NCBI GenBank assembly: GCA_001775965.1
Contig: MEZG01000071.1
Location: 1 to 5,653, forward strand
DNA: 5,653 nt
Reading direction: 5' to 3'
From: Candidatus Bathyarchaeota archaeon RBG_13_60_20
Lineage (GTDB): Archaea > Thermoproteota > Bathyarchaeia > TCS64
Position numbers and translations under genes: made by a program. Below are positions 1-5,283 of this stretch, one piece after another; the first letter of the stretch is position 1; every line of letters starts with the position of its first letter. The notes under the pieces were generated by a model. That model had not been told where the DNA came from and searched no databases. It saw only the letters and a list, made by a program, of their open reading frames with translations.

Positions 1-517
1 CCTCGGCAAGATCATAGGCGGGGGCTTCCCCGCCGGGGCCTTCTGCGGCCCCGAGGAGATAATGGAGCGCGTGGACAACGTCAAGTACCCTAAGCCGGAG
101 GAGAGGAGCGCCCACGGCGGCACATTCACCGGGAATCCTGTGAGCGCCGTCGCCGGCAACGCCACCATCAAGGCGCTGGAGGACGGCAAAGTGCACGGGC
201 ACATCGACGGCCTCGGCGAGAAGATGAGGGGCGGCCTCAGCGACATCTTCGGCCGCTCCAGGCTGCCCGCCTCCGTAACCGGCGTCGGCTCCATGTTCGG
301 CGTCCACTTCATGCCCGAGCGGCCCAGGAGCGCCGGCGACACGGCCCGCTGCGACTTGGACGCCACACGCGCCTACTTCAGCCACATGCTGAGCCGAGGA
401 ATCATATACCTGAGCCCAACGGTGAGCCACAGCTGGATAAGCGGCCCCCACACAGCGGTCGAGGTGGAGGAGTACCTCTCAGCCACGGAGGAGTTCGTGA
501 AGGGCTACAGGCCCTGA
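1..517 (+). CDS. Glutamate-1-semialdehyde aminomutase-like class III aminotransferase, C-terminal part
   Basis: The gene enters from the left edge; the first whole codon is at position 2, and 171 residues are visible before TGA at 515-517. The fragment opens with LGKIIGGGFPAGAF, the PLP-lysine motif of the HemL (glutamate-1-semialdehyde 2,1-aminomutase) group, so the Schiff-base lysine is visible residue 3. GGTFTGNP (about residues 39-46) matches the HemL GTLSGNP loop, whose Thr contacts the PLP phosphate of the partner subunit. GSMFGVHF and a C-terminal RGIIYLSP segment also fit the family. HemL converts glutamate-1-semialdehyde to 5-aminolevulinate for haem synthesis. However, the residues after YLSP (TVSHSWIS) differ from the usual FEAGFxSxAH pattern, so this may be a HemL-like aminotransferase acting on another substrate. 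The substrate-binding N-terminal half lies outside the window. It overlaps the next gene tail to tail by 13 bp. Confidence 0.88.
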   Translation, partial: LGKIIGGGFPAGAFCGPEEIMERVDNVKYPKPEERSAHGGTFTGNPVSAVAGNATIKALEDGKVHGHIDGLGEKMRGGLSDIFGRSRLPASVTGVGSMFGVHFMPERPRSAGDTARCDLDATRAYFSHMLSRGIIYLSPTVSHSWISGPHTAVEVEEYLSATEEFVKGYRP

Positions 518-1848
518 CTCCTCTCCACGGCCTTCAAAGATTCGTCCAGCACCTCGATAACCGTGTCCACCTGCTCCTCCGTGATTATCAGCGGCGGAGC
601 GATCCTCAGTGCCCTGCCCCCGTAGCTGCCCATGCTCAGCACGAATACGCCCCGCCTGAAGGCCTCGGCGCACACTCTAGTAGCCGCCTCGGGGTTCGGC
701 GTCTTTCTCTCCCTGTCATTCACGACCTCCACGCCCAGCAGCAGCCCCAGGCCCCGGACGTCGCCGATGAGCGGGTGGCTGTCCATGAGCTCAAGTAGCC
801 TCGCCTTAATGTAGGCCCCCGTCTCCTCGCTGCGTTCGCACAGCCTCTCGTCCCTGATGACATCCATGGTGGCGTGGGCCGCTGCCACGCCCAGGGGGCT
901 TGCGCTGAAGCTCTGGGCATGTATGGGTATCGGCTCAGGATCCGTCGACTCTAACAGATCGCGCCTCAGGACGCAGGCGCTGAGGGGCACGCCGCTGGCC
1001 ATGGCCTTCCCAAGCAGCACCACGTCCGGCTGCACGCCCCAGTGGTCCATCCCCAGCCAGCGGCCGGTCCTCCCGAACGCGGTTTGCACCTCATCGGCCA
1101 CCAGCAGTATGCCGTGCCTGTCGCAGAGCTCCCGGAGCCCCCTGTGCCACCCCGGCGGCGGGACGTGCCACCCAGCGTCGCCCTGAACGGGCTCCACGAA
1201 GATGGCGGCCACCTCGTCGGCCGGCACGTAGCTCCTGAAGGCATAGTCCTCAATGTATTCAAGGCAGGCTAGGCTGCAACCCGGGTGCTCCTGGCCCAGG
1301 GGGCACCTGTAGCAGGACGCGTAGGGCATGTGGTAGACCCCGGGCAGCGTGGGGCCGTAGCCGCGCTTCATGCTCGGATCGTAGCCGCTGAGGCTCAGGG
1401 CCCCCATGCTGCTGCCGTGGTAGCTGCCCATGAAGCTGATGACGCCTGGGCGGCCCGTAGCGCGGCGGACAGCTTTGACGGCGAACTCGTTCGCCATGCT
1501 GCCGGCCTGGCTCCAGTAGACCTGAGCGGGTCCCAGGCCCGTCATCTCAGCCAGCCGCTCCGCGAGGCTGAACGACTGCTCGGTCTGCCAGTGGATGCTC
1601 CTCCCGAGCTGCCCCCTCACGGCCTCCACGACCCTGGGGTGGTTGTGGCCAGTGTTCACGACGCAGCGCCCCGAGATGAGGTCCAAGAAGACGTTGCCGT
1701 CTGGGTCCCTGACGTAGACGCCCTGAGCCGTGTCCACTATGGGGGACGAGTAGCCGCCCGGCCCCACGCCCACGGAGGCTAGAAGACGCTCCACCTTCGG
1801 GCCGGGGGGCCCCGCCACGATCCTGGGGCCGCTGAGGTGTCCAACCAC
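505..1848 (-). CDS. Class III (GABA/ornithine-type) aminotransferase or related PLP amino-acid racemase
   Basis: This is a complete 447-residue class III PLP enzyme of usual length. Landmarks are GHNHPRVV (67-74), YHGSSMGALSLSG (143-155), the VADEVQ Asp252 that pairs with the PLP ring nitrogen, GRTGRW (259-264), the PLP lysine K281 in LLGKAMASGVPL, and R415 in LRIAPPL, the conserved carboxylate-binding Arg. The N-terminal GPRIVAGPPGPK and the CYRCP...C...C segment resemble a Thermococcales group annotated as acetylornithine/GABA aminotransferases, which includes characterised broad-substrate amino-acid racemases; that similarity is from memory. Odd residues are S146 where many members have Arg (HGRT), D224 in QGD where GABA and ornithine enzymes have Glu, M118 in GSMANE where GSEANE is usual, and four cysteines at 179, 182, 191 and 195. 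The start is GTG, the first possible one after an in-frame TGA at 1852-1854. Substrate and reaction (transamination or racemisation) are undecided. Confidence 0.9.
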   Translation of the reverse strand: MVGHLSGPRIVAGPPGPKVERLLASVGVGPGGYSSPIVDTAQGVYVRDPDGNVFLDLISGRCVVNTGHNHPRVVEAVRGQLGRSIHWQTEQSFSLAERLAEMTGLGPAQVYWSQAGSMANEFAVKAVRRATGRPGVISFMGSYHGSSMGALSLSGYDPSMKRGYGPTLPGVYHMPYASCYRCPLGQEHPGCSLACLEYIEDYAFRSYVPADEVAAIFVEPVQGDAGWHVPPPGWHRGLRELCDRHGILLVADEVQTAFGRTGRWLGMDHWGVQPDVVLLGKAMASGVPLSACVLRRDLLESTDPEPIPIHAQSFSASPLGVAAAHATMDVIRDERLCERSEETGAYIKARLLELMDSHPLIGDVRGLGLLLGVEVVNDRERKTPNPEAATRVCAEAFRRGVFVLSMGSYGGRALRIAPPLIITEEQVDTVIEVLDESLKAVERSQGL

Positions 1849-1880
1849 CGATCACACCAGACTCATGGTCGCCCCCCCGC

Positions 1881-1895
1881 GTTAAAACACTTATC
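1881..1895 (-). promoter_or_regulatory. Candidate TATA region of the complete aminotransferase gene
   Basis: Read on the minus strand this is GATAAGTGTTTTAAC, the only AT-rich stretch upstream of the GTG start. Its TTTTAA part is centred about 38 nt before the start. With the usual archaeal TATA-to-start-site distance of about 26 nt this gives a leader of roughly 12 nt. The TGGTGTGATC just before the GTG could act as a weak ribosome-binding site. The position fits a TATA element, but the sequence is not a strong consensus. Confidence 0.45.
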
Positions 1896-1923
1896 GGGGG
1901 CGACGAGGCTCATTCTTCAAAGG

Positions 1924-1933
1924 CTACAAATAT
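1924..1933 (+). promoter_or_regulatory. TATA box of the triosephosphate isomerase gene
   Basis: CTACAAATAT is centred about 29 nt before the ATG at 1958, close to the archaeal TATA-to-start-site distance. Transcription would therefore begin at or within a few nucleotides of the start codon. The only SD-like string, GGTG at 1952-1955, is just 2 nt from the ATG, too close to work as one. A leaderless mRNA is the simplest reading. Together with the minus-strand element at 1881-1895 it makes a compact divergent promoter region. Confidence 0.55.
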
Positions 1934-1957
1934 CACCGGCGCCAAGTTGTTGGTGCC

Positions 1958-2677
1958 ATGTCCGCCATCATCATCCGGTACCCCCTGATCCTACTCAACC
2001 TCAAGACCTACGAGGAGGCCATGGGGCCGCGGGCCATCGAGTTCGCCAAGATCGCGGAGCGCGTCTACGAGAAGACCGGCATAACCGTCGCCTTGGCCCC
2101 CCAGGCCGTGGACCTCCAAGCCGTGGCCGAGAGCACGGAGGCCCCAGTGTTCGCTCAGCACATAGACCCCGTGAAGCCGGGGAAAGGTACGGGCCATATC
2201 CTCCCGGAGGCCATGGCCGAGGCGGGCTGCGAGGGCACCCTCATCAGCCACAGCGAGAGGCCGCTGCCCCTGGAGGTCATAGAGGCCACCATCAAGCGGG
2301 CCAGGGAGGCTGACCTTTACACGGTGGTCTGCGCAGACACGGTGGAGAAGTCCCGCAGGGTGGCGGCCCACTCCCCCGACGCGGTGGCCATCGAGCCCCC
2401 CGAGCTCATAGGCTCCGGCATACCGGTCTCCAAGGCCCAGCCCGAGATAGTGCGGGGCGCGGTGGGCGCCGTCAAGGGGGTGAACTCCAAGGTCCGCGTC
2501 CTCTGCGGCGCCGGCATCACCGATGGGGAGGACGTCACGGCGGCCCTTGAGCTGGGAGCCGAGGGCATCCTTGTGGCCAGCGGGGTCGTCAAGGCCAAGG
2601 ACCCCCAAGCGGCCCTCATGGACCTGGCCCGCGCCATGCAGAGGTGGAAGCCCCCCGTGGTAGACGTGGTTGGCTAG
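1958..2677 (+). CDS. tpiA: Triosephosphate isomerase, archaeal type
   Basis: The enzyme interconverts dihydroxyacetone phosphate and glyceraldehyde 3-phosphate in cytoplasmic glycolysis and gluconeogenesis. The 239-residue protein matches the short archaeal TPI group, typically about 220-230 residues. The N-terminal LLNLKTY gives the substrate-binding N14 and K16. Other archaeal landmarks are VFAQHIDPVKPGKGTGH (64-80), the electrophilic H98 in SHSERPL, the catalytic base E146 in IEPPELIGSGIPVSKA together with loop 6, and the phosphate-binding VLCGAGI (181-187) and VASGV (206-210). All expected catalytic residues are present. The usual NHSE is SHSE here, which leaves the catalytic His intact. 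The C-terminus carries a short tail (RWKPPVVDVVG) beyond the barrel. The ATG start fits the TATA spacing. The stop codon lies within a CTAG shared with the convergent regulator gene. Confidence 0.97.
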   Translation: MSAIIIRYPLILLNLKTYEEAMGPRAIEFAKIAERVYEKTGITVALAPQAVDLQAVAESTEAPVFAQHIDPVKPGKGTGHILPEAMAEAGCEGTLISHSERPLPLEVIEATIKRAREADLYTVVCADTVEKSRRVAAHSPDAVAIEPPELIGSGIPVSKAQPEIVRGAVGAVKGVNSKVRVLCGAGITDGEDVTAALELGAEGILVASGVVKAKDPQAALMDLARAMQRWKPPVVDVVG

Positions 2678-2871
2678 CCTGGGCCCCTCTCGTCATCGAA
2701 GCTGAACACCTCCTCTATGGGCCTCCCGAACACCTGAGCTATGCTCCAGGCCAGGCGGAGGCTGGGGTTGTACTTGCCCTTCTCCAGGAACAGTATAGTC
2801 TGCCTGGTGACGTCCACAAGCTCGGCCAGCCTCTCCTGGGTGAGCCCCCTCTCCTCACGGATCTCCCTCAT
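2674..2871 (-). CDS. Small Xre-family (Cro/C1-type) HTH transcriptional regulator
   Basis: A 65-residue protein consisting almost entirely of one helix-turn-helix domain. The pattern REIREERGLTQERLAELVDVTRQTILFLEKGKYNPSLRLAWSIAQVFGRPIEEVFSF is typical of the minimal YozG-like Xre regulators. The HTH covers about residues 10-30, with the recognition helix around VTRQTILFLEKG, and the GKYNPSL turn and IEEVFSF ending are diagnostic. It is downstream of and in the same direction as the DUF2178-like membrane gene, with a 15-nt gap, so the two are almost certainly cotranscribed. No convincing SD precedes the ATG, so translation may be coupled to the upstream gene. Such regulators paired with small membrane proteins are common in archaea and usually assumed to be autoregulatory; the likely operator is the repeat block at 3440-3485. 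The target is inferred. Confidence 0.93.
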   Translation of the reverse strand: MREIREERGLTQERLAELVDVTRQTILFLEKGKYNPSLRLAWSIAQVFGRPIEEVFSFDDERGPG

Positions 2872-2886
2872 CCTGGTCCGCGTGAG

Positions 2887-3420
2887 TTACTCCCCCTTCA
2901 GGTACGAGTGGTACACCCATGAGACGATGAATATGGCCCAGCTGGCGTACATGGCGCCCGCAAACCTGCCGGCCACGGGGACCATGGCCAGCCAGGGCGC
3001 TAGCCCAGCCAGGTCGTCGAAGAAGGCCAGGAAGCTGAAGCCCGCGCAGACCACCACGAAGGCGTTCCGCGCCGCCTTGCTGAACACGGCGCTCATGCGC
3101 TCGTCGTACAGCTTCTCCCACTTGAGGCCCACGACGAAGCTGAGGCCGATGCCCGCGCTCAGACCCGAGACCAGGTCGCCGGTCAGGTACCCGTAGGCCA
3201 CGGCGCCGGCCACCATGGATGCCACGCCGAGCCACATAACCATCCTTCTGGTCTTCTTGTCCTTTATGGGCTCCTCGCCCACGAACCGCTTGCTTAACAC
3301 GCTTCCGAAGGCCATGCCTAGGGCCACTCCGATGGCGAGGTTCCCCATGAGGTAGCCCCACACGAGCCCCAGCAGGATGCCTGTTGCCCAGCCCGCGGCT
3401 CTCTTTGTCCGTTCGTCCAT
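2887..3420 (-). CDS. DUF2178-like multi-pass membrane protein, first gene of an HTH operon
   Basis: A 177-residue hydrophobic protein with about six predicted membrane segments, roughly at residues 9-25, 27-43, 62-79, 82-99, 118-137 and 152-171. The central loop KWEKLYDERMSAVFSKAARNAFVV (100-124) resembles the DER...KAxxxxF motif of DUF2178 proteins, which often sit beside a small Xre regulator as here. Biochemical function is unknown. The first four segments look like a duplicated hairpin: GYLMGNLAIGVALG (22-35) and GYLTGDLVSGLSAG (77-90) align with a 55-residue offset. The ATG at 3420 is chosen because GGTGA (minus strand, 3427-3431) stands 6 nt upstream as a good Shine-Dalgarno. A longer overlapping frame from 3433 is arginine/glycine-rich and looks spurious. 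Family assignment is from the motif and context, without a profile search. Confidence 0.85.
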   Translation of the reverse strand: MDERTKRAAGWATGILLGLVWGYLMGNLAIGVALGMAFGSVLSKRFVGEEPIKDKKTRRMVMWLGVASMVAGAVAYGYLTGDLVSGLSAGIGLSFVVGLKWEKLYDERMSAVFSKAARNAFVVVCAGFSFLAFFDDLAGLAPWLAMVPVAGRFAGAMYASWAIFIVSWVYHSYLKGE

Positions 3421-3426
3421 CTCCCT

Positions 3427-3431
3427 TCACC
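3427..3431 (-). promoter_or_regulatory. Ribosome-binding site of the DUF2178-like gene
   Basis: On the minus strand GGTGA lies 6 nt before the ATG at 3420, followed by GGGAG directly against the start. This is complementary to the typical archaeal 16S 3' end and decides the start at 3420. It is the clearest SD in the window; the neighbouring transcription units look leaderless. Confidence 0.65.
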
Positions 3432-3439
3432 ATGTAAAC

Positions 3440-3485
3440 TATTTCTAACGTAATATATTTCTAACGTAAGATATTTTTAACTTTT
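3440..3485 (-). repeat. Three 14-bp direct repeats with 16-bp period, putative operator
   Basis: On the plus strand TATTTCTAACGTAA occurs exactly at 3440-3453 and 3456-3469. A degenerate third copy (10 of 14 matches) lies at 3472-3485, in the same 16-bp register. The block is immediately upstream of the DUF2178/HTH operon and overlaps its AT-rich promoter. Each copy contains a near-palindromic TAACGTAA core. Position and iteration suggest a binding site for the operon's own Xre regulator; this is inference. Confidence 0.7.
3472..3482 (-). promoter_or_regulatory. TATA box of the DUF2178/HTH operon
   Basis: On the minus strand AGTTAAAAATAT provides an A-box-like element centred near 3477. The predicted start site is then near 3450, leaving a leader of about 30 nt that retains the GGTGA ribosome-binding site. 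An alternative box, AATATATT at 3452-3459, would place the start near 3430 and cut into that site, so it is less likely. In the preferred reading the two exact repeats lie between the TATA box and just past the start site, a repressor-type position. Confidence 0.5.
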
Positions 3486-3522
3486 TCGGATCACCGGTTA
3501 CGGAGAAACACCAAGAGTAGTT

Positions 3523-3550
3523 GAACAACATAAACAAGTGAAAAGATCAG
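3523..3550 (-). terminator. Oligo-T terminator candidate after the phosphatase-fold gene
   Basis: Immediately after the TGA of the phosphatase-superfamily gene the minus strand reads TGATCTTTTCACTTGTTTATG and then TTGTTC, a run of short T-tracts without a clear stem. Archaeal termination needs only T-rich stretches, so this fits. The rest of 3486-3554 holds no gene or other recognisable element. Confidence 0.35.
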
Positions 3551-3554
3551 GCCA

Positions 3555-4349
3555 TCAGGGGCCGTATACTCCCCAGAAGTGGCGGACCTCCATGTCCTCC
3601 GGGCTGTCGGTGCCGTGGCCGCCCCTGCCAGTGGCCGGGTCAACGTGGGTGCCGTGGTCCGGAAGGAAGGCGATAGCCCTCCTGTACGCGGCCCAGTCCC
3701 TGCCGAACGCCTCGCTGAGCCGCCTGAACGTGGCCAGGTGGCGCCTGAACGCCGCCACGGCCTCCGGGCTCGTCGGCGTGGTCCTGTGCATCACGTCGTC
3801 GTACTCCTGGTTGTACGCCAGAATCACATCAGTATCACCGTCCTCCATGAGCTTAAGCGCCCTAAGCTCCACGTCGGGGTCGTACTCCTCCGTGTAGTAG
3901 CTTATGGGCCGTTCGCGGAAGATGAGGTCCACGCTGCAGCCCTTGACGGCCACGAGGGCGACCCTCTTGCCCGCCTCGGCCAGCGCGTCAAAGAGCGTCG
4001 GGCACCGCAGCACGGGCTTCTCGTACTTCCTGATGCCGTGACCCTCCGGGGGCAGCCCGGTGAACATGCTGCCGTAGCAGACGGGCGTCCAACTTGGGCT
4101 CGCTGCCCTCATCTCAACCTGGATGGGTGCCGCGTCCAGCACCTGCCGGAACTCGTCCCGGTACGCCTTGTACAGCCACTCACCGACGGCGTCTGGGGCG
4201 TAGATGAGGAGCCTCTCCAGGGGTATGCCCCCAAGCTGCCCATCTGCGGCCTTAAGAACCTCGGCAACAGGCTTGGATGACACGCCCTTCGGTGATGGAA
4301 CCTTGAAAAGGGAACAGACTGTTGGTGTCACCGACTCGATGCCGTACAT
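3555..4349 (-). CDS. Alkaline-phosphatase-superfamily protein (phosphodiesterase/phosphatase-like)
   Basis: A 264-residue protein with the metal-ligand pattern of the alkaline phosphatase superfamily: D52 (YAPD), a probable nucleophile T88 in SPSWTPVCYGSMFTGLPPEGHGI (84-106), D184 and H188 (EYDDVMH, a DxxxH pair), D231-H232 (LPDHGTH) and H245 (GGHGTDSPEDM). With these residues intact it is probably a two-metal phosphatase or phosphodiesterase; the substrate cannot be read. No signal peptide or membrane segment is seen, so it is likely cytoplasmic. The N-terminal SVTPTVCSLFKVPSP resembles the APTxxxLLGxxxP element that usually follows the last metal His in sulfatases and related enzymes, so the fold looks permuted, and the chain ends soon after HFWGVYG. 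I recall similar proteins from anaerobic Firmicutes. The ATG start is preceded by a TATA-like element at leaderless spacing, with no SD. Confidence 0.85.
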   Translation of the reverse strand: MYGIESVTPTVCSLFKVPSPKGVSSKPVAEVLKAADGQLGGIPLERLLIYAPDAVGEWLYKAYRDEFRQVLDAAPIQVEMRAASPSWTPVCYGSMFTGLPPEGHGIRKYEKPVLRCPTLFDALAEAGKRVALVAVKGCSVDLIFRERPISYYTEEYDPDVELRALKLMEDGDTDVILAYNQEYDDVMHRTTPTSPEAVAAFRRHLATFRRLSEAFGRDWAAYRRAIAFLPDHGTHVDPATGRGGHGTDSPEDMEVRHFWGVYGP

Positions 4350-4370
4350 GGGTACGAAGTAACAACTGGG

Positions 4371-4380
4371 TAGATAACGA
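4371..4380 (-). promoter_or_regulatory. TATA-like element of the phosphatase-fold gene
   Basis: The minus strand reads TCGTTATCTA, centred about 26 nt upstream of the ATG at 4349. Transcription would therefore start at or next to the start codon, giving a leaderless mRNA, in line with the lack of an SD. The gap 4350-4415 holds only this element and the T-rich terminator of the gene upstream. Confidence 0.45.
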
Positions 4381-4382
4381 TT

Positions 4383-4407
4383 GAGAAGAGAAACAAAAGA
4401 AAGAGGT
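4383..4407 (-). terminator. T-rich terminator of the SIMPL-domain gene
   Basis: Starting 8 nt past the TAA of the SIMPL gene, the minus strand is almost pure pyrimidine (CCTCTTTCTTTTGTTTCTC and on). This is a typical archaeal intrinsic termination signal of consecutive T-tracts, lying just before the next gene's promoter. Confidence 0.5.
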
Positions 4408-4415
4408 AGATTCGC

Positions 4416-5237
4416 TTACTCGATGAGGTAGACGATGTATACGCTCACGGTCACCGTCAAGCTGCCTTCCAGTATCGGCGTTGGCGCGTAGCTGCCCTTG
4501 GCAGACTCGGCCACCGCGTCGGTGTACATCCTGGACGGCACGTAGCTGCTCTCCGAGACGCTCTGGACACCGGTTATGGTGATGCCCAGGGTCTCGGTGA
4601 TGACCCCGGCTTTGGCCTCGGCGTCCTCTATGGCGGCAACGTAGGCGTTCAGCTTCAGCTCGTTCATCATGGCGTCGCTGAGCTGGAAGCTGACTCCGTC
4701 TATCCTGTTGGCCCCGGCCTCGGCGGCTGCGTCGATGACGGCGCCCACCTTGTCAAGGTCGCTGATGGTGACCTGCACGATGTTGGTCACCGTGTAGCCC
4801 CTGAACAACTGGCCACCCTCAGTCCAGTCGTACCTGGGGTAGACGCTGTAGCTGACGGTCTGGATGTCGTCGTCGGTGAGGCCCTCGGCCTTGAGGGCGG
4901 TGATGACCGCATCCATGATGTCAGCGTTCATGCCGATGGCAACGCTCGCGCTGTAGTCCTCCGTCTGGGCCCCCAGCGTCACCGTGGCCTCGTTAGCCGT
5001 GGCTGAGGCGCTCCCGCTTCCCGAGAGGCTGAGAGTCTTGGCCTGGGGCTCGGTGCCCTGGTAGGTGAAGGACTGCGTCCCCAGGGACGTTCCCACGCCT
5101 GAGGGGAACCTGAAGTCGACCCCGGTATTCGTCGCGACCTCCGATGGTGCGCCTGGCCTGTAGGCTATCATGGCGCCCGCCATGACTATGCTCAGGCATA
5201 TGGCTGTGACCGCGTAGATTTGCTGTGACTTGTTCAT
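4416..5237 (-). CDS. Membrane-anchored SIMPL-domain (DUF541) protein
   Basis: From the ATG at 5237 the protein has 273 residues. MNKSQQ is followed by a hydrophobic segment (about 7-26, IYAVTAICLSIVMAGAMIAY), which is an uncleaved signal anchor or signal peptide. A Ser/Thr/Gly-rich linker leads to a SIMPL domain from about residue 67: LSLSGSGSASATANEATVTLG, NADIMDAVITALKAEGLTDDDIQTVSYSVYPRYDW, GYTVTNIVQVTISDLDKVGAVIDAAAEAGANRIDGVSFQLSD, LKLNAYVAAIEDAEAKAGVITETLGI, and a closing LTVTVSVYIVYLIE. SIMPL proteins are usually exported to the cell surface or periplasm; their role is poorly known, with reported links to stress tolerance in bacteria. A start at 5282 (15 more residues) is open, but a TATA box lies inside that extension and it would spoil the signal sequence, so 5237 is preferred. 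It appears to be a single-gene transcript. Confidence 0.93.
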   Translation of the reverse strand: MNKSQQIYAVTAICLSIVMAGAMIAYRPGAPSEVATNTGVDFRFPSGVGTSLGTQSFTYQGTEPQAKTLSLSGSGSASATANEATVTLGAQTEDYSASVAIGMNADIMDAVITALKAEGLTDDDIQTVSYSVYPRYDWTEGGQLFRGYTVTNIVQVTISDLDKVGAVIDAAAEAGANRIDGVSFQLSDAMMNELKLNAYVAAIEDAEAKAGVITETLGITITGVQSVSESSYVPSRMYTDAVAESAKGSYAPTPILEGSLTVTVSVYIVYLIE

Positions 5238-5266
5238 ATTGGTCACGTAATGCTGCGCCGGGGCTG

Positions 5267-5276
5267 CTAATATACC
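5267..5276 (-). promoter_or_regulatory. TATA box of the SIMPL-domain gene
   Basis: The minus strand reads GGGTATATTAGC, the best TATA match in the window, centred about 34 nt before the ATG at 5237. The predicted leader is only about 8 nt. Its position within the longer possible reading frame is the main argument for the shorter start. Confidence 0.65.
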
Positions 5277-5283
5277 CATCAAA

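Noticed and set aside
1285..1782. Plus-strand open frame opposite the complete aminotransferase
   Set aside because: Ala/Val/His/Arg-rich with no recognisable domain; a shadow of a well-supported minus-strand gene.
1991..2608. Open frame of about 200 codons antisense to tpiA
   Set aside because: It is rich in Gly, Leu, His and Asp without motifs and lies inside an unmistakable TPI gene.
2855..3433. Longer minus-strand frame overlapping the DUF2178-like gene from an ATG at 3433
   Set aside because: The product is Arg/Gly-rich low-complexity, whereas the frame from 3420 encodes clear membrane segments and has a correctly spaced SD.
3440..3485. Short CRISPR-like array
   Set aside because: The units are only 14 bp with 2-bp gaps and no spacers. 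They overlap a promoter, so an operator is more likely.
3493..3498. ACCGGT palindrome in the 3421-3554 intergenic region
   Set aside because: Only a 6-bp palindrome, expected by chance in GC-rich DNA and not in a terminator-like setting.
3579..4280. Long open frame on the plus strand opposite the phosphatase-fold gene
   Set aside because: Its composition is Arg/Val/Pro-rich with no family motif, while the minus-strand frame shows a full set of metal-binding motifs. It is open only because of high GC at third codon positions.
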